This document shows, in pieces, positions 34,673 to 44,203 of a stretch of DNA of 64,000 bases. Made by a program: the position numbers and the translations under genes. Below the pieces are notes generated by a model that did not search any database, was not told the origin of the DNA, and saw nothing but the letters and a program-made list of their open reading frames with translations. Numbering within the stretch: the first letter of the stretch is position 1; each line of letters begins with the position of its first letter. The stretch comes from Candidatus Atribacteria bacterium (GTDB taxonomy: Bacteria > Atribacterota > Phoenicimicrobiia > Phoenicimicrobiales > Stramentimicrobiaceae), in assembly GCA_029553585.1 (NCBI GenBank), contig JAKPKS010000082.1, forward strand, positions 1 to 64,000, in the 5' to 3' direction.

Positions 34673-36973
34673 ATGTTAGTACGAAAAAAAATTACTTTAT
34701 ATGGTATTGTGCAGGGAGTAGGATTCCGTCCCTTCATTCATAGATTGGTCAAAAAATATAAGCTCAATGGGTGGATTTGTAATTCCAACCAGGGAGTGGA
34801 GATGGAAGTAGAGGGGGAGAAATCTGCTTACCAGGATTTTTTAAAAGATTTAAAGAATCATCCCCCTTCGTTGGCCCTTATTGTTGATATCAAAATAAAG
34901 AATCTTCCCATTGCGGGGTATTCTGAATTTTTCATAAAAGAGAGTAATTCTCAATATCAGCACCCCATTATTCTTATACCCCCCGATATTTCCATTTGTG
35001 AGGATTGCTTGCGGGAGCTCAATAATCCTTTAGATCGTCGTTATCACTATCCTTTTATCAATTGTACCAATTGCGGTCCACGTTTTACTATTATTAAAGA
35101 TATGCCTTATGATCGGAAGCAGACTACTATGCAGGAATTTCCCATGTGTACAGACTGTGCCCGGGAATTCCATGACCTTGAAAACCGCCGTTATCATGCA
35201 GAGCCCAATGCCTGCCCTGTTTGCGGCCCGCAAGTCTCTCTTTATATTAAAAATAAAAAAATTGACACACCAGAGCCAATCCCGGAAGTTCGAGAAAGGC
35301 TACAAAAAGGGGAGATAGGGATTATTAAGGGGTTGGGAGGTTTTCACTTAGCCTGTGATGCTCGAAATGAGGAGGCTGTTTTAAGGGTAAGAGCAATTAA
35401 AAAAAGGGACAAAAAGCCTTTTGCCTTAATGGCTGAAAATATTTCCACCATAAAAAATTATTGTTTTGTATCAGCATTAGCGTCGAGATATTTAGAAAGC
35501 AGAGAAAAACCCATCCTTCTTTTAAAAAAGAAAAGGATTTGTAGATTATCACCCGACATAGCCCCAGGCAATGCCTATTTAGGTTTTATGCTTCCCTATA
35601 CTCCTTTACACTTTTTATTGATGCAGAAAAGTGGTCTCATTCTGGTTATGACCAGTGCCAATTTTAGTGAAGAGCCCATAATTATAGAAGATAAAAAGGC
35701 TTTTCAGGAATTTGGCCAAAAGGTGGACTTTATGTTTCTCCATAACCGACAGATTTACAATCGGTGTGATGATTCTGTTTTGAAAATGACGCCACATCAA
35801 CCTATCTATATCAGGAGATCAAGGGGTTATGCCCCTTATCCGGTGATACTATCCAGGAAAACCAAATCAATACTTGCTCTCGGTGCTGAAGAAAAAAATA
35901 CATTCTGTCTTATGCGTGACAGGTATGCCTTCCCCAGTCAGCACTTAGGAGACTTAAAAAATAAAGAAAACTTCACTGCCTACCAGGAAGCTATCCAGCG
36001 ACTCTCTAAAGTATTACAATTTGAGCCTGAGGCCATAGCCTGCGACCTGCATCCTGATTATCTTTCCACTCATTATGCTGAGCAATTAGCCCGGCAAAAA
36101 AGGGTACCACTGGTAAAGGTTCAGCATCACCATGCCCATATCGTGAGTTGTATGGTTGAAAATCACATAACTGAAAAGGTGATAGGGGTAGCCTTTGATG
36201 GCACCGGTTTCGGTTCAGATGGCACAATTTGGGGAGGGGAATTTTTGGTTGTTTCACCGAAGGATTTCCAGAGGGCTGGCTACTTAAAATATATGGCACT
36301 TCCTGGTGGAGAGCAGGCTATCATAGAGCCCTGGAGAATGGCTTATAGTTACCTTTATTCTTTTTTTGGCCCTGACCTTGATTCGATTCCATTACTATTC
36401 AGAAAAAGGAAGAAAATAAAGGATTTTTTACTTTTAAAACAAATGATTGATAAAAAGATCAATTCACCCCCAACCTCCAGCTGTGGCAGACTGTTTGATG
36501 CAGTGGCCTCCTTAATTGGCTTGAAAGATGAGGTGGATTTTGAAGGACAAGCAGCTATAGAGCTGGAATCGATCTGCCGCCCTCAATATAAAGATAATTA
36601 TAACTATCATCTCGATAAAGAGGCTGGTTGCTGGGTAGTCAATAGCAGAGAGATGTTTCAGGAGATAATTAAAGACCTGGAAAGCAATACTCCCTTATCT
36701 AAAATTGCCACTCAATTTCATAACACCATTGCTGATTTTATTCTTTCCATATGTGTTAAAATAAGAGAAGATTCTGCTATCAATGGTGTTGCATTAAGTG
36801 GGGGAGTATTTCAGAATAGTGTTCTTTTAACTGAAACTATAAAAAAACTAAAAAAGAGCAGATTTAAGGTTTTGATACATAAAAAACTCCCGCCCAATGA
36901 TGCCTGCATCTCATTAGGGCAGGCAATAGTTGCCGATACACAGATAAAATCAGGAATCAGGATAGTAAGCTGA
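34673..36973 (+). CDS. hypF: carbamoyltransferase HypF
   Basis: HypF makes the carbamoyl group that becomes cyanide on the hydrogenase iron, transferring it to HypE. All parts are visible in 766 residues: acylphosphatase domain (GIVQGVGFRPFIHRL, 11-25), two Cys4 zinc fingers (CEDC..CTNCG and CTDC..CPVCG), a YrdC-like domain (IIKGLGGFHLACDA) and a Kae1-like C-terminus with HHHAHIVSCM, AFDGTGFGSDG and ALSGGVFQN. Its target is the Mbh hydrogenase in this window or another [NiFe] enzyme. Confidence 0.96.
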   Translation: MLVRKKITLYGIVQGVGFRPFIHRLVKKYKLNGWICNSNQGVEMEVEGEKSAYQDFLKDLKNHPPSLALIVDIKIKNLPIAGYSEFFIKESNSQYQHPIILIPPDISICEDCLRELNNPLDRRYHYPFINCTNCGPRFTIIKDMPYDRKQTTMQEFPMCTDCAREFHDLENRRYHAEPNACPVCGPQVSLYIKNKKIDTPEPIPEVRERLQKGEIGIIKGLGGFHLACDARNEEAVLRVRAIKKRDKKPFALMAENISTIKNYCFVSALASRYLESREKPILLLKKKRICRLSPDIAPGNAYLGFMLPYTPLHFLLMQKSGLILVMTSANFSEEPIIIEDKKAFQEFGQKVDFMFLHNRQIYNRCDDSVLKMTPHQPIYIRRSRGYAPYPVILSRKTKSILALGAEEKNTFCLMRDRYAFPSQHLGDLKNKENFTAYQEAIQRLSKVLQFEPEAIACDLHPDYLSTHYAEQLARQKRVPLVKVQHHHAHIVSCMVENHITEKVIGVAFDGTGFGSDGTIWGGEFLVVSPKDFQRAGYLKYMALPGGEQAIIEPWRMAYSYLYSFFGPDLDSIPLLFRKRKKIKDFLLLKQMIDKKINSPPTSSCGRLFDAVASLIGLKDEVDFEGQAAIELESICRPQYKDNYNYHLDKEAGCWVVNSREMFQEIIKDLESNTPLSKIATQFHNTIADFILSICVKIREDSAINGVALSGGVFQNSVLLTETIKKLKKSRFKVLIHKKLPPNDACISLGQAIVADTQIKSGIRIVS

Positions 36974-37023
36974 TTTTGTAGTATATTTGTACAATTATAA
37001 AAATTATAATAGGGGTATTCGAA

Positions 37024-37239
37024 ATGTGTCTGGCTATTCCTGGTAAGATAATAAAAAAAATCAACCCTGCAGAAGCAGAGGTTTTAATAGGAAAGATAAA
37101 GAAAATAATCAGTATTGACCTTTTACCCGAAATAAAAGAGGGGGATTATGTCCTGGTGCATGCCGGATTTGCCATTACTAAGGTTAATTTTCGGGAGGCA
37201 AAGGAAATAATCGAAGCCTGGGAGGAAGTTCAGCCTTGA
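37024..37239 (+). CDS. hypC: hydrogenase assembly chaperone HypC
   Basis: 71-residue HypC/HybG-family chaperone that carries the Fe(CN)2CO unit with HypD and delivers it to the hydrogenase large subunit. The essential Cys2 is present in MCLAIPGK, and GDYVLVHAGFAI is the second family motif. It overlaps hypD by four bases. Confidence 0.95.
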   Translation: MCLAIPGKIIKKINPAEAEVLIGKIKKIISIDLLPEIKEGDYVLVHAGFAITKVNFREAKEIIEAWEEVQP

Positions 37240-38318
37240 AATATGATGACGAATACCGGGATAAAAAGCTCAGCCAATCAATAATAAACAGAATCAAGGG
37301 TCTAACCGAAGAAGAGATTAATCTAATGGAAGTCTGCGGTACCCATACAGTGTCTATTTTTCGCTCTGGCATAAAAAGCCTTTTACCAAAAAATATTCAT
37401 TTAATTTCTGGTCCTGGTTGTCCGGTATGTGTGACTCCTGTTTCAGAGATTGACCACATCATAGCACTTGCCAGAATGGAAAATACTATCATAGTTACCT
37501 TCGGGGATATGATTAATGTTCCCGGTAGCTCCTCCAGTCTTAAAAAAGAAAGAGCCAGTGGAGCCGATGTTAGAATTATATATTCCCCCAGACAGGCACT
37601 GGAGATTGCCCAGCAATTCCCAGAAAAGAAAGTCATCCTGATTGGGATTGGTTTTGAAACCACTACCCCATTATTAGCTAGTGTAATGCTGGAGGCGAAA
37701 GAGAAAGCTATTACCAATTTTTTTCTTTTAAGTTTAGGCAAGCTGATGCCACCCATTATCAGATCACTTTTAGGGAGCCACGAGGTAAGAATAGATGGAA
37801 TGCTCTGTCCTGGACATGTCAGTGCCATTATTGGCGTAAAACCCTATCAATTTATTCCAGATTGCTACAAAATTGGTTGTGTAATAGCGGGATTTGAACC
37901 GGTAGATATTCTCCTGGCTATCTATCATCTTCTCCTGCAGAAGATTAAGGAAAACCCCCAGGTGGAGAATAAGTACAGCAGAGCGGTGAGGGAAGAAGGT
38001 AACCCGGTAGCCCTTAATCTGCTGCAACAGGTTTTTATTCCTGTGGAGAGCGAGTGGAGGGGCATAGGTAAGATAGAAGGAAGCGGATTAGCCCTGAGAC
38101 CGGAATATTCAGCCTGGGATGCTAACAATTTCACGCTTAAGTTGGAAATTTCCAGGGAGAACAAGCAATGTCTATGCGGAGAGGTCTTGCGAGGTATAGC
38201 CATCCCCCCGGATTGCCCTCTTTTTCAAACAGTTTGCACGCCGGAAAATCCGGTAGGCGCCTGTATGGTTTCCAGTGAAGGAACCTGTGCAGCATATTAT
38301 AAATATAATACCGTATAA
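37236..38318 (+). CDS. hypD: hydrogenase maturation protein HypD
   Basis: HypD is the [4Fe-4S] scaffold on which the Fe(CN)2CO ligand set is built. 360 residues include MEVCGTHT (Cys34), GPGCPVCVTP (Cys62, Cys65), a GFETTTP motif and four C-terminal cluster cysteines among CLCGEVLRG, CPLF, CTPE and CMVSSEGTCAAYY. The TTG start lies within the hypC stop. A 508-bp repeat region separates it from hypE. Confidence 0.95.
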   Translation: MKYDDEYRDKKLSQSIINRIKGLTEEEINLMEVCGTHTVSIFRSGIKSLLPKNIHLISGPGCPVCVTPVSEIDHIIALARMENTIIVTFGDMINVPGSSSSLKKERASGADVRIIYSPRQALEIAQQFPEKKVILIGIGFETTTPLLASVMLEAKEKAITNFFLLSLGKLMPPIIRSLLGSHEVRIDGMLCPGHVSAIIGVKPYQFIPDCYKIGCVIAGFEPVDILLAIYHLLLQKIKENPQVENKYSRAVREEGNPVALNLLQQVFIPVESEWRGIGKIEGSGLALRPEYSAWDANNFTLKLEISRENKQCLCGEVLRGIAIPPDCPLFQTVCTPENPVGACMVSSEGTCAAYYKYNTV

Positions 38319-38826
38319 CGTATACTGTATATCGTATAACGTCAATAATAGTTAAAACAGGACATAGGTTACACTTTTGCTTGCCATCGCCATATCTTTC
38401 TTTTTCTTTATGTATTAGACGCATGACGTACAACGTAAGACGCATGACGAATAACGCACAACGTAAAACGCATGACTTACGACGAGATTGTCACTGCGAG
38501 GAGCGCAGCGACGTGGCAGTCTCATACTCTGCAGCCCGAATTCTTTAACGTTATACCTCCTTAGGGGCTGTCTCCAACGACCAAGTAAAGTTTTTAGATT
38601 TTAGTCTAAAGTTTTTAGCTAAATACAGCAGGTTACTTTTGTTTTTAATATAAATATCGGATAGATATTTTTAATTTAGACCACTATGTATTTTAACGGT
38701 ATACTGATATATGAGAATTCTTTTCCGACGCATGACGAACAACGCACAACGCAAAACGAGCTTAGCTTTAAAGTATTGTTGAGAAATGAAAATTATAGTT
38801 AAAATTTAGAAGGATAGTAAATGTAA
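38319..38826. repeat. repeat-filled gap between hypD and hypE
   Basis: No gene is supported. Contents in order: a palindromic CGTATAACGTATACTG tract right after hypD; a ten-unit 7-bp array (38419-38486); a REP-like element (38484-38539) with the core TGCGAGGAGCGCAGCGACG; A/T-rich spacer; and a second 7-bp array (38728-38760). AGAAGGA at 38808-38814 is the hypE ribosome-binding site. Confidence 0.7.
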
Positions 38827-39837
38827 ATGAAAAATGGAATAATAACTTTAGATTATGGCAGTGGAGGAAAATTAACCAATCAGCTGATCAGTTCCCTCTT
38901 TTTAAAATACTTCAACAACCCGATTTTAAATCAGCTGCATGATGGGGCGACTTTGCCCCCCAATAATCAAAGAATAGCCTTTTCTACCGATTCTTACACA
39001 GTGAGCCCCATGTTCTTTAAAGGAGGAAATATCGGACACCTGGCTATACATGGTACCATCAATGATTTAGCTATGTGTGGAGCCACTCCCCGTTATTTCA
39101 GCGTCTCTTTTCTGATTGAAGAGGGCACCTCTTTAGAAACACTGGAGAAGATTACCTCGAGCATGGCAGAGGCTGCACAACAAACGGGTATCGAAATTGT
39201 TACCGGGGATACCAAAGTGGTCAACAAGGGGGATATTGATGGTATCTTTATTAATACTACCGGCATAGGTTATATAGCTGATGATGTTCATATTCACCCT
39301 GCCAGCGCACAGCCCAATGATGTTATTATCATTAATGGTCCCATTGGAAACCATGGCATCAGTATATTAGCCTCCCGGGAAAATTTAGAGCTGGAGGAGA
39401 ATGTTTTCAGTGATACTGCCCCGCTTGCTGAACTGGTCCAGGAGATGCTCTCGGTTACTAAAGAGATACATATCTTGAGAGACCCTACCCGTGGGGGGTT
39501 GGCTACTGCTTTGAATGAAATTGCTCAATCTTCTCAGGTAGAGATAGAGATTGTGGAGGAGATGATTCCTATTGATGAACTGGTTCAGGATACCTGTAAA
39601 ATTTTAGGTTATGACCCACTCTATTTAGCCAATGAAGGGAAATTGATTGCCTTTCTCCCCGCACAATTTGCCGGAAAGGTGTTACAGAAGATGAGAGCCA
39701 ACAAGTATGGAAAACAGTCGGCTATTATTGGTAAGGTAATTTCTGGTGGAAGGGCGGAGGTTTCCCTGAAAACAGATATTGGTGGTAAAAGAATAGTTGG
39801 AATGCTCAGTGGAGAACAGCTTCCCAGAATTTGTTAA
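38827..39837 (+). CDS. hypE: hydrogenase maturation protein HypE
   Basis: HypE dehydrates a C-terminal thiocarboxamide to thiocyanate, the source of the cyanide ligands. 336 residues begin with LDYGSGGKLTNQLI, contain FSTDSYTVSPMFFKGG and GDTKVV, and finish in LPRIC, with the modified cysteine last. The Shine-Dalgarno (38808-38814) is 12 bases before ATG 38827 but only 6 before an ATG-TAA pair at 38821-38826. hypA and hypB are not in the window. Confidence 0.95.
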   Translation: MKNGIITLDYGSGGKLTNQLISSLFLKYFNNPILNQLHDGATLPPNNQRIAFSTDSYTVSPMFFKGGNIGHLAIHGTINDLAMCGATPRYFSVSFLIEEGTSLETLEKITSSMAEAAQQTGIEIVTGDTKVVNKGDIDGIFINTTGIGYIADDVHIHPASAQPNDVIIINGPIGNHGISILASRENLELEENVFSDTAPLAELVQEMLSVTKEIHILRDPTRGGLATALNEIAQSSQVEIEIVEEMIPIDELVQDTCKILGYDPLYLANEGKLIAFLPAQFAGKVLQKMRANKYGKQSAIIGKVISGGRAEVSLKTDIGGKRIVGMLSGEQLPRIC

Positions 39838-39892
39838 ATTATTATAATATGAGATGAGAAAAACTAATCAGGGGGAAAGGAGTTGAACCATA

Positions 39893-40417
39893 ATGAATAA
39901 AAAAAAGGAGAGCTATCCGGTACAGTTGGCCCGTGAAAGTATAACCCACTATCTAACCTGCAAAAAAAAGCTGGCTCTGCCAGATGACTTACCGCAGGAA
40001 CTGGTTAAAAGTCGAGCCGGAGTCTTTGTCTCTTTACATAAAGGAGAAAGGTTAAGGGGATGTATTGGCACCCCTCTTGCTACCAGGAGTAATATAGCTC
40101 TGGAGATTATTGAAAATGCCATCTCTGCAGCTATTCATGATCCCCGTTTTTCTCCGGTGACTTTAGAAGAAGTAGAAAAATTAACCATATCGGTAGACAT
40201 TCTTACCACACCGGAAGAGGTAAAAGATACCAGTCGGCTAAACCCAAAGAAATATGGAGTTATCGTTAGTAGCGGATACAGGAGAGGTCTTTTATTACCC
40301 GATCTGGAAGGGGTAGACACAGTAGCTCAGCAGCTCGACATCGCCAGACAAAAGGCGGGTATCTCACCCGGTGAAACTTTTCAGATAGAAAAATTTGAAG
40401 TAAAAAGATATTACTAA
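39893..40417 (+). CDS. AMMECR1-domain protein (AmrA-like)
   Basis: 174-residue AMMECR1-family protein with the six-residue signature LRGCIGT at about residue 54 and DPRFSPV later. In prokaryotes it usually belongs to the AmmeMemoRadiSam set, together with a Memo-like protein and a radical SAM enzyme, whose joint function is not established. Neither partner is next to it here; it sits between hypE and mreB. An AAAGGAG site precedes it. Confidence 0.88.
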   Translation: MNKKKESYPVQLARESITHYLTCKKKLALPDDLPQELVKSRAGVFVSLHKGERLRGCIGTPLATRSNIALEIIENAISAAIHDPRFSPVTLEEVEKLTISVDILTTPEEVKDTSRLNPKKYGVIVSSGYRRGLLLPDLEGVDTVAQQLDIARQKAGISPGETFQIEKFEVKRYY

Positions 40418-40533
40418 ATCTTGATTTTTAATAGTCGAATAACCAGTAAATAATTAGTGACCAGTATAGGTTATAATCTTAAAATTGTTATTATCTACTA
40501 TGATGAGAATTTTTTTTTAAATTATCAAAAACA

Positions 40534-40542
40534 TGTTATTAT
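40534..40542 (+). promoter_or_regulatory. possible extended -10 upstream of mreB
   Basis: TGTTATTAT has the extended -10 form found at other starts in this window. No good -35 is present. Confidence 0.3.
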
Positions 40543-40615
40543 TGTTTTAAGTTAGCCTGATTTATCATTATTGATCAATGGCTACCTTAAGAAAATCTTT
40601 TTAATGGTGAAAGAA

Positions 40616-41716
40616 ATGACAGAACGGAGAACCCCGGGTGAATTTTTCAATATAAGAGAAGCCTTGAGTAAAGTTAACCTTCCTTCGCTCCTTACTATTT
40701 CCCGTAATATTGGTATTGACCTTGGCACCAGTAATACATTAATCTATGTCAGGGGAAAAGGAATTATTCTGGAAGAACCCTCTGTAGTTGCCTATAAAAA
40801 AACCAGTAACCGCATATTAACAGTCGGGCATGAAGCAAAAGCAATGATTGGCAGATCCCCAAAAGGTGTATACACTATTTGTCCTTTACAGCATGGGGTA
40901 ATTGCTAATTTTGAAGCAACTGCTGAAATGTTGCGCTATTTCCTTAAAAAAGTGTTTACACGGTATCAATTTATAAAACCCTCTATCACAATCTGTGTTC
41001 CTTCTGGTGTCACTGAAGTGGAAAAAAGAGCAGTTTCTGAAGTTGCCTATGAATGTGGTTCCCGAAAAGTTTTTTTGATAGAAGAACCGATTGCTGCAGC
41101 TATTGGCGCAGGATTACCGGTTTTTGAACCTATGGGCAATTTTGTTATTGATATCGGGGGTGGAACATCTGAGGTTGCCGTTATTTCTCTGGGAGGAATT
41201 GTAGTGAATATGATTACCAAGGTTGCCGGTGATTATATGAATCAGCAGGTAGTCAAATATATTAAAGAAACCCATGGTCTTTATATTGGAGATTTAACTG
41301 CTGAGGATTTAAAAATAGCCCTTTCTAAAAAAGAAAACCAGAATGGGAATGAAGAGGCCCATTTTGAAGTTAGAGGGCGGGACCGTATCAGTGGATTACC
41401 AATTATTTTAAAATTAAGTAAAAACCAATTAAAAGAAGCCCTTCGTGGTTCAGTTGAAGTTATAGCAAATACTGTGAAGATGGCTTTAGAGAAAACACCC
41501 CCCGAGTTGGTATCTGATATTATCAATAAAGGACTGATCATGACCGGGGGCGGTTCATTGTTGGCTGATTTAGACCAGATCCTGCAGGAACAGATACAGA
41601 TACCTGTCTTTATATCCAAAGAACCGCTATATTGTGTGGTGAAAGGAACTGGAGAAGCCCTGGAACATCTTGATCGGTATAGCCGGGTTCTGATGAAAAC
41701 TTCTAGGAACAGATGA
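40616..41716 (+). CDS. mreB: rod-shape determining protein MreB
   Basis: Actin-like filament protein that guides cell-wall elongation. Conserved phosphate and nucleotide motifs: IGIDLGTSNTLIYV, GVIANFEAT, IEEPIAAAIGAGLP, FVIDIGGGTSEVAVI and IMTGGGSLLADLD. Compared with typical MreB (about 340 residues) there is an N-terminal extension of about 30 residues (MTERRTPGEFF...). In-frame starts also exist at 40604 and 40571; ATG 40616 is preferred because GGTGA lies 5 bases before it. mreC follows, mreD does not. Confidence 0.93.
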   Translation: MTERRTPGEFFNIREALSKVNLPSLLTISRNIGIDLGTSNTLIYVRGKGIILEEPSVVAYKKTSNRILTVGHEAKAMIGRSPKGVYTICPLQHGVIANFEATAEMLRYFLKKVFTRYQFIKPSITICVPSGVTEVEKRAVSEVAYECGSRKVFLIEEPIAAAIGAGLPVFEPMGNFVIDIGGGTSEVAVISLGGIVVNMITKVAGDYMNQQVVKYIKETHGLYIGDLTAEDLKIALSKKENQNGNEEAHFEVRGRDRISGLPIILKLSKNQLKEALRGSVEVIANTVKMALEKTPPELVSDIINKGLIMTGGGSLLADLDQILQEQIQIPVFISKEPLYCVVKGTGEALEHLDRYSRVLMKTSRNR

Positions 41717-41796
41717 TAACCAATAGAAGGCAACTATCGGAACTTATTTTTATTAATGCCATATTTGCTTCATTCAGTTAAAAGGGGATTAGAATA

Positions 41797-42642
41797 TTGT
41801 TTTTTTGGAAGAAGTTTTCTAAAGAAAAAAGAGCATTTACTTTATTTCTATGCCTCTCCCTGTTATCGGCTTTAATCATGACTGTCGATTATCACGGCAG
41901 GGGGATTTTTGGAGTATTAAAGGGTTTAGGTTTTTTAATTTTGAAGCCGGTTAATCAAACTGTTCAGAATACTTCCCATTTTTTTTCCAACTATTTTCAA
42001 ATATTTAAAGAAACTGAGGGAATACAACAGCAAAACACCCAATTACAGTTAGAAAATCGGGAGCTTAGCCGGGAGAATGCTATTCTAAAAGAAAAACTTG
42101 CCTCTTATGAACAGATTGATAAGATGATTCGATTTAAAGAGTATTATAATTATGAGATGCTTTCTGCTCAGGTAATTGGCCGGGAACCCAGCAACTGGTT
42201 CCATAGTGTAATTATTGATCTGGGGAGTAAAGATGGAGTGGAAGTAGATATGGGGGTTGCTACCCACAAAGGCTTGGTAGGCAAGATTATTGAGGTAGAA
42301 CAACATACTTCAGAAGCTCTCTTATTGATAGATCAGGGTTGCTCTATCGGTGCCTTAGTGCAAAGAACCAGGGAAGTTGGGGTTATTAAAGGGGGAACAG
42401 AAAACGTCTACTCATACCTTGACTATATTGAACACGATGCAGATGTCCAGATCAATGATATAGTTGTTACCTCGGGTATGGGTAGCTCAGTTCCGAAAGG
42501 GATAATTATTGGTCGGGTAGTAGCTATTAGAAAAGAAAAGCATGAACTTTTTCAAAAAATTTTAATTAAACCAGAAGTTGATTTCAGTAAATTGGAAGAG
42601 GTCTTTGTGGTGAAGCAGTCGGGGATAAAAAGTAATGGGTAA
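41797..42642 (+). CDS. mreC: rod-shape determining protein MreC
   Basis: 281-residue bitopic protein: short cytoplasmic N-terminus, one membrane helix (about 14-34), a coiled coil (about 65-105, QQQNTQLQLENRELSREN) and a beta-rich domain outside the membrane (VIGREPSNWFHSVIIDLGSKDGV). It links MreB to peptidoglycan synthases. TTG 41797 has AAGGGG nine bases upstream. It overlaps the M16 peptidase gene by eight bases. Confidence 0.92.
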   Translation: MFFWKKFSKEKRAFTLFLCLSLLSALIMTVDYHGRGIFGVLKGLGFLILKPVNQTVQNTSHFFSNYFQIFKETEGIQQQNTQLQLENRELSRENAILKEKLASYEQIDKMIRFKEYYNYEMLSAQVIGREPSNWFHSVIIDLGSKDGVEVDMGVATHKGLVGKIIEVEQHTSEALLLIDQGCSIGALVQRTREVGVIKGGTENVYSYLDYIEHDADVQINDIVVTSGMGSSVPKGIIIGRVVAIRKEKHELFQKILIKPEVDFSKLEEVFVVKQSGIKSNG

Positions 42643-43939
42643 AGATTTTTTTACAGTGGATAAGGTTGAATCAATAAAGTTGGGTAATAATCTTAAGGTG
42701 TTCACCTCTCAGATGCCGCATATGCAATCTGTCTCTATTGTTATAGGAATCAAAGCAGGTTCTATCTATGAAACAAAACAGGAGCAGGGTATCTCCCATT
42801 TTATCGAACACATGCTCTTTAAGGGTACTGAAAATAAGAAAGATACTTTAGCAATATCACAGGCGATAGAACAGTTAGGTGGGGAGATAAATGCCTCCAC
42901 TTCTGAGGAATGCACCTTTCTCTACAGTAAGGTACTGCATAACAATTTTGAGGCTGCTTTTGAAGTATGCACCGATATTCTAAATAATTCACTTTTCAGA
43001 AAAGAGGATATTGGCCAGGAAAAAAATGTGGTTCTGGAAGAAATTAACAAATACCAGGATATTCCAGAAGATTGGATCACCTTTTTAATAAACAGATTAA
43101 TGTGGAAAGATTCAGTACTGGGGCAAAATGTTTTAGGGGAGAAAAGAACAGTGCAAAGTTTTACCCGGCAGTCCATAACAAAATATTTTCAGGAAAGATA
43201 TCAACCAGGAAATATGATAATCAGCATCACTGGTAATATCTCTCCTGAGGTAATCCCTAATGTCCTTAATAGATTTCCTATACTGCACAGGAACAATATA
43301 CCAAAAATATTACCACCCCTTAAACACGCCGAAAATGCTGAACCTGAATTGAAGCTTGTTACAAAAAAGGTAAACCAGGCACACCTCTGTTTTGGCTTTG
43401 AGGGCATTTCCCGTCTTCATCCCGATAAATTTGTTCTGGATCTACTGAATATAATTTTAGGGGGAGGTCTGGGCTCTCGCTTGTTTCAGCAAGTAAGGGT
43501 TAAAGAAGGTCTTGCTTATGATATACACTCTTATCTTCAATATTTTAACGAAGCAGGTTCTTTCAATATCTATGCAGGCGTAGTTGCCGATAAATTGATA
43601 CATAGTGTAGAAAAGATATTGCAGGAATTAAGAAAGATTAAGGAGATCGGGGTAACTGGTACTGAATTAAAGATAGCTAAAGAGATATACAAAGGAAGTG
43701 TATTGATGGGATTGGAAAATACTATGAGTTATGCTTTTCGGTTGGGTAGTTATGCTCTCCTGTATGATAAAGAGTATAACTTTCAGGAGATTATTGGCCG
43801 GGTTGAAAAAGTACAGGCTGAAGATGTAAGCAGGGTTGCTAATAATATCTTTCAAACCCCTAAAATAAAGCTGGCAGTCTTTTCTCCCGATGATCTAAAG
43901 ATAAAAAAGTCTAAATTGCTTCCTATCCTGGCAATTTAA
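42635..43939 (+). CDS. M16-family zinc peptidase
   Basis: 434-residue processing-peptidase-like protein. The inverted zinc motif HFIEH (His55, Glu58, His59) and a downstream glutamate region identify the active N-terminal M16 domain, followed by the second, inactive half with GGGLGSRLFQQVRVKEGLAY. No signal peptide is visible, so it is probably cytoplasmic. Substrate unknown. Overlap with mreC indicates co-transcription, which is not its most common context. Confidence 0.9.
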   Translation: MGKDFFTVDKVESIKLGNNLKVFTSQMPHMQSVSIVIGIKAGSIYETKQEQGISHFIEHMLFKGTENKKDTLAISQAIEQLGGEINASTSEECTFLYSKVLHNNFEAAFEVCTDILNNSLFRKEDIGQEKNVVLEEINKYQDIPEDWITFLINRLMWKDSVLGQNVLGEKRTVQSFTRQSITKYFQERYQPGNMIISITGNISPEVIPNVLNRFPILHRNNIPKILPPLKHAENAEPELKLVTKKVNQAHLCFGFEGISRLHPDKFVLDLLNIILGGGLGSRLFQQVRVKEGLAYDIHSYLQYFNEAGSFNIYAGVVADKLIHSVEKILQELRKIKEIGVTGTELKIAKEIYKGSVLMGLENTMSYAFRLGSYALLYDKEYNFQEIIGRVEKVQAEDVSRVANNIFQTPKIKLAVFSPDDLKIKKSKLLPILAI

Positions 43940-43960
43940 AGAGAGGAAAAGTAAAAGTAA

Positions 43961-44149
43961 ATGCCCCTGGATTTAAGAGTAGGAGATATAATTAAATTAA
44001 AAAAGAAGCACCCCTGTGGAGGGTATCACTGGGAGATTAGCAGGACAGGGATAGATATTGGTTTGAGATGCCTTTGCTGTGGAAGAAAAGTTTTAGTACC
44101 CAGAATAAAGGTGGAAAGAAATATAAAGCTTATCATTAAAAGAGATTAA
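43961..44149 (+). CDS. DUF951-family small protein
   Basis: A 62-residue protein with the DUF951 layout: LRVGDIIKLKKKHPCGGYHWEI and then CLCCGRKV..PR. Three cysteines could bind a metal. Its function is unknown. In many genomes it lies near rpsF, as here. Confidence 0.85.
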   Translation: MPLDLRVGDIIKLKKKHPCGGYHWEISRTGIDIGLRCLCCGRKVLVPRIKVERNIKLIIKRD

Positions 44150-44203
44150 GAAGTTTTTGGTTGATAGTTTTAGATTTTAAAAAAGTTTGTTCTCAAATTT
44201 ATC

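Noticed and set aside
38419-38486. CRISPR array
   Set aside because: The periodic ACGNNNN units are 7 bp with no spacers, and no cas genes are present in the window.
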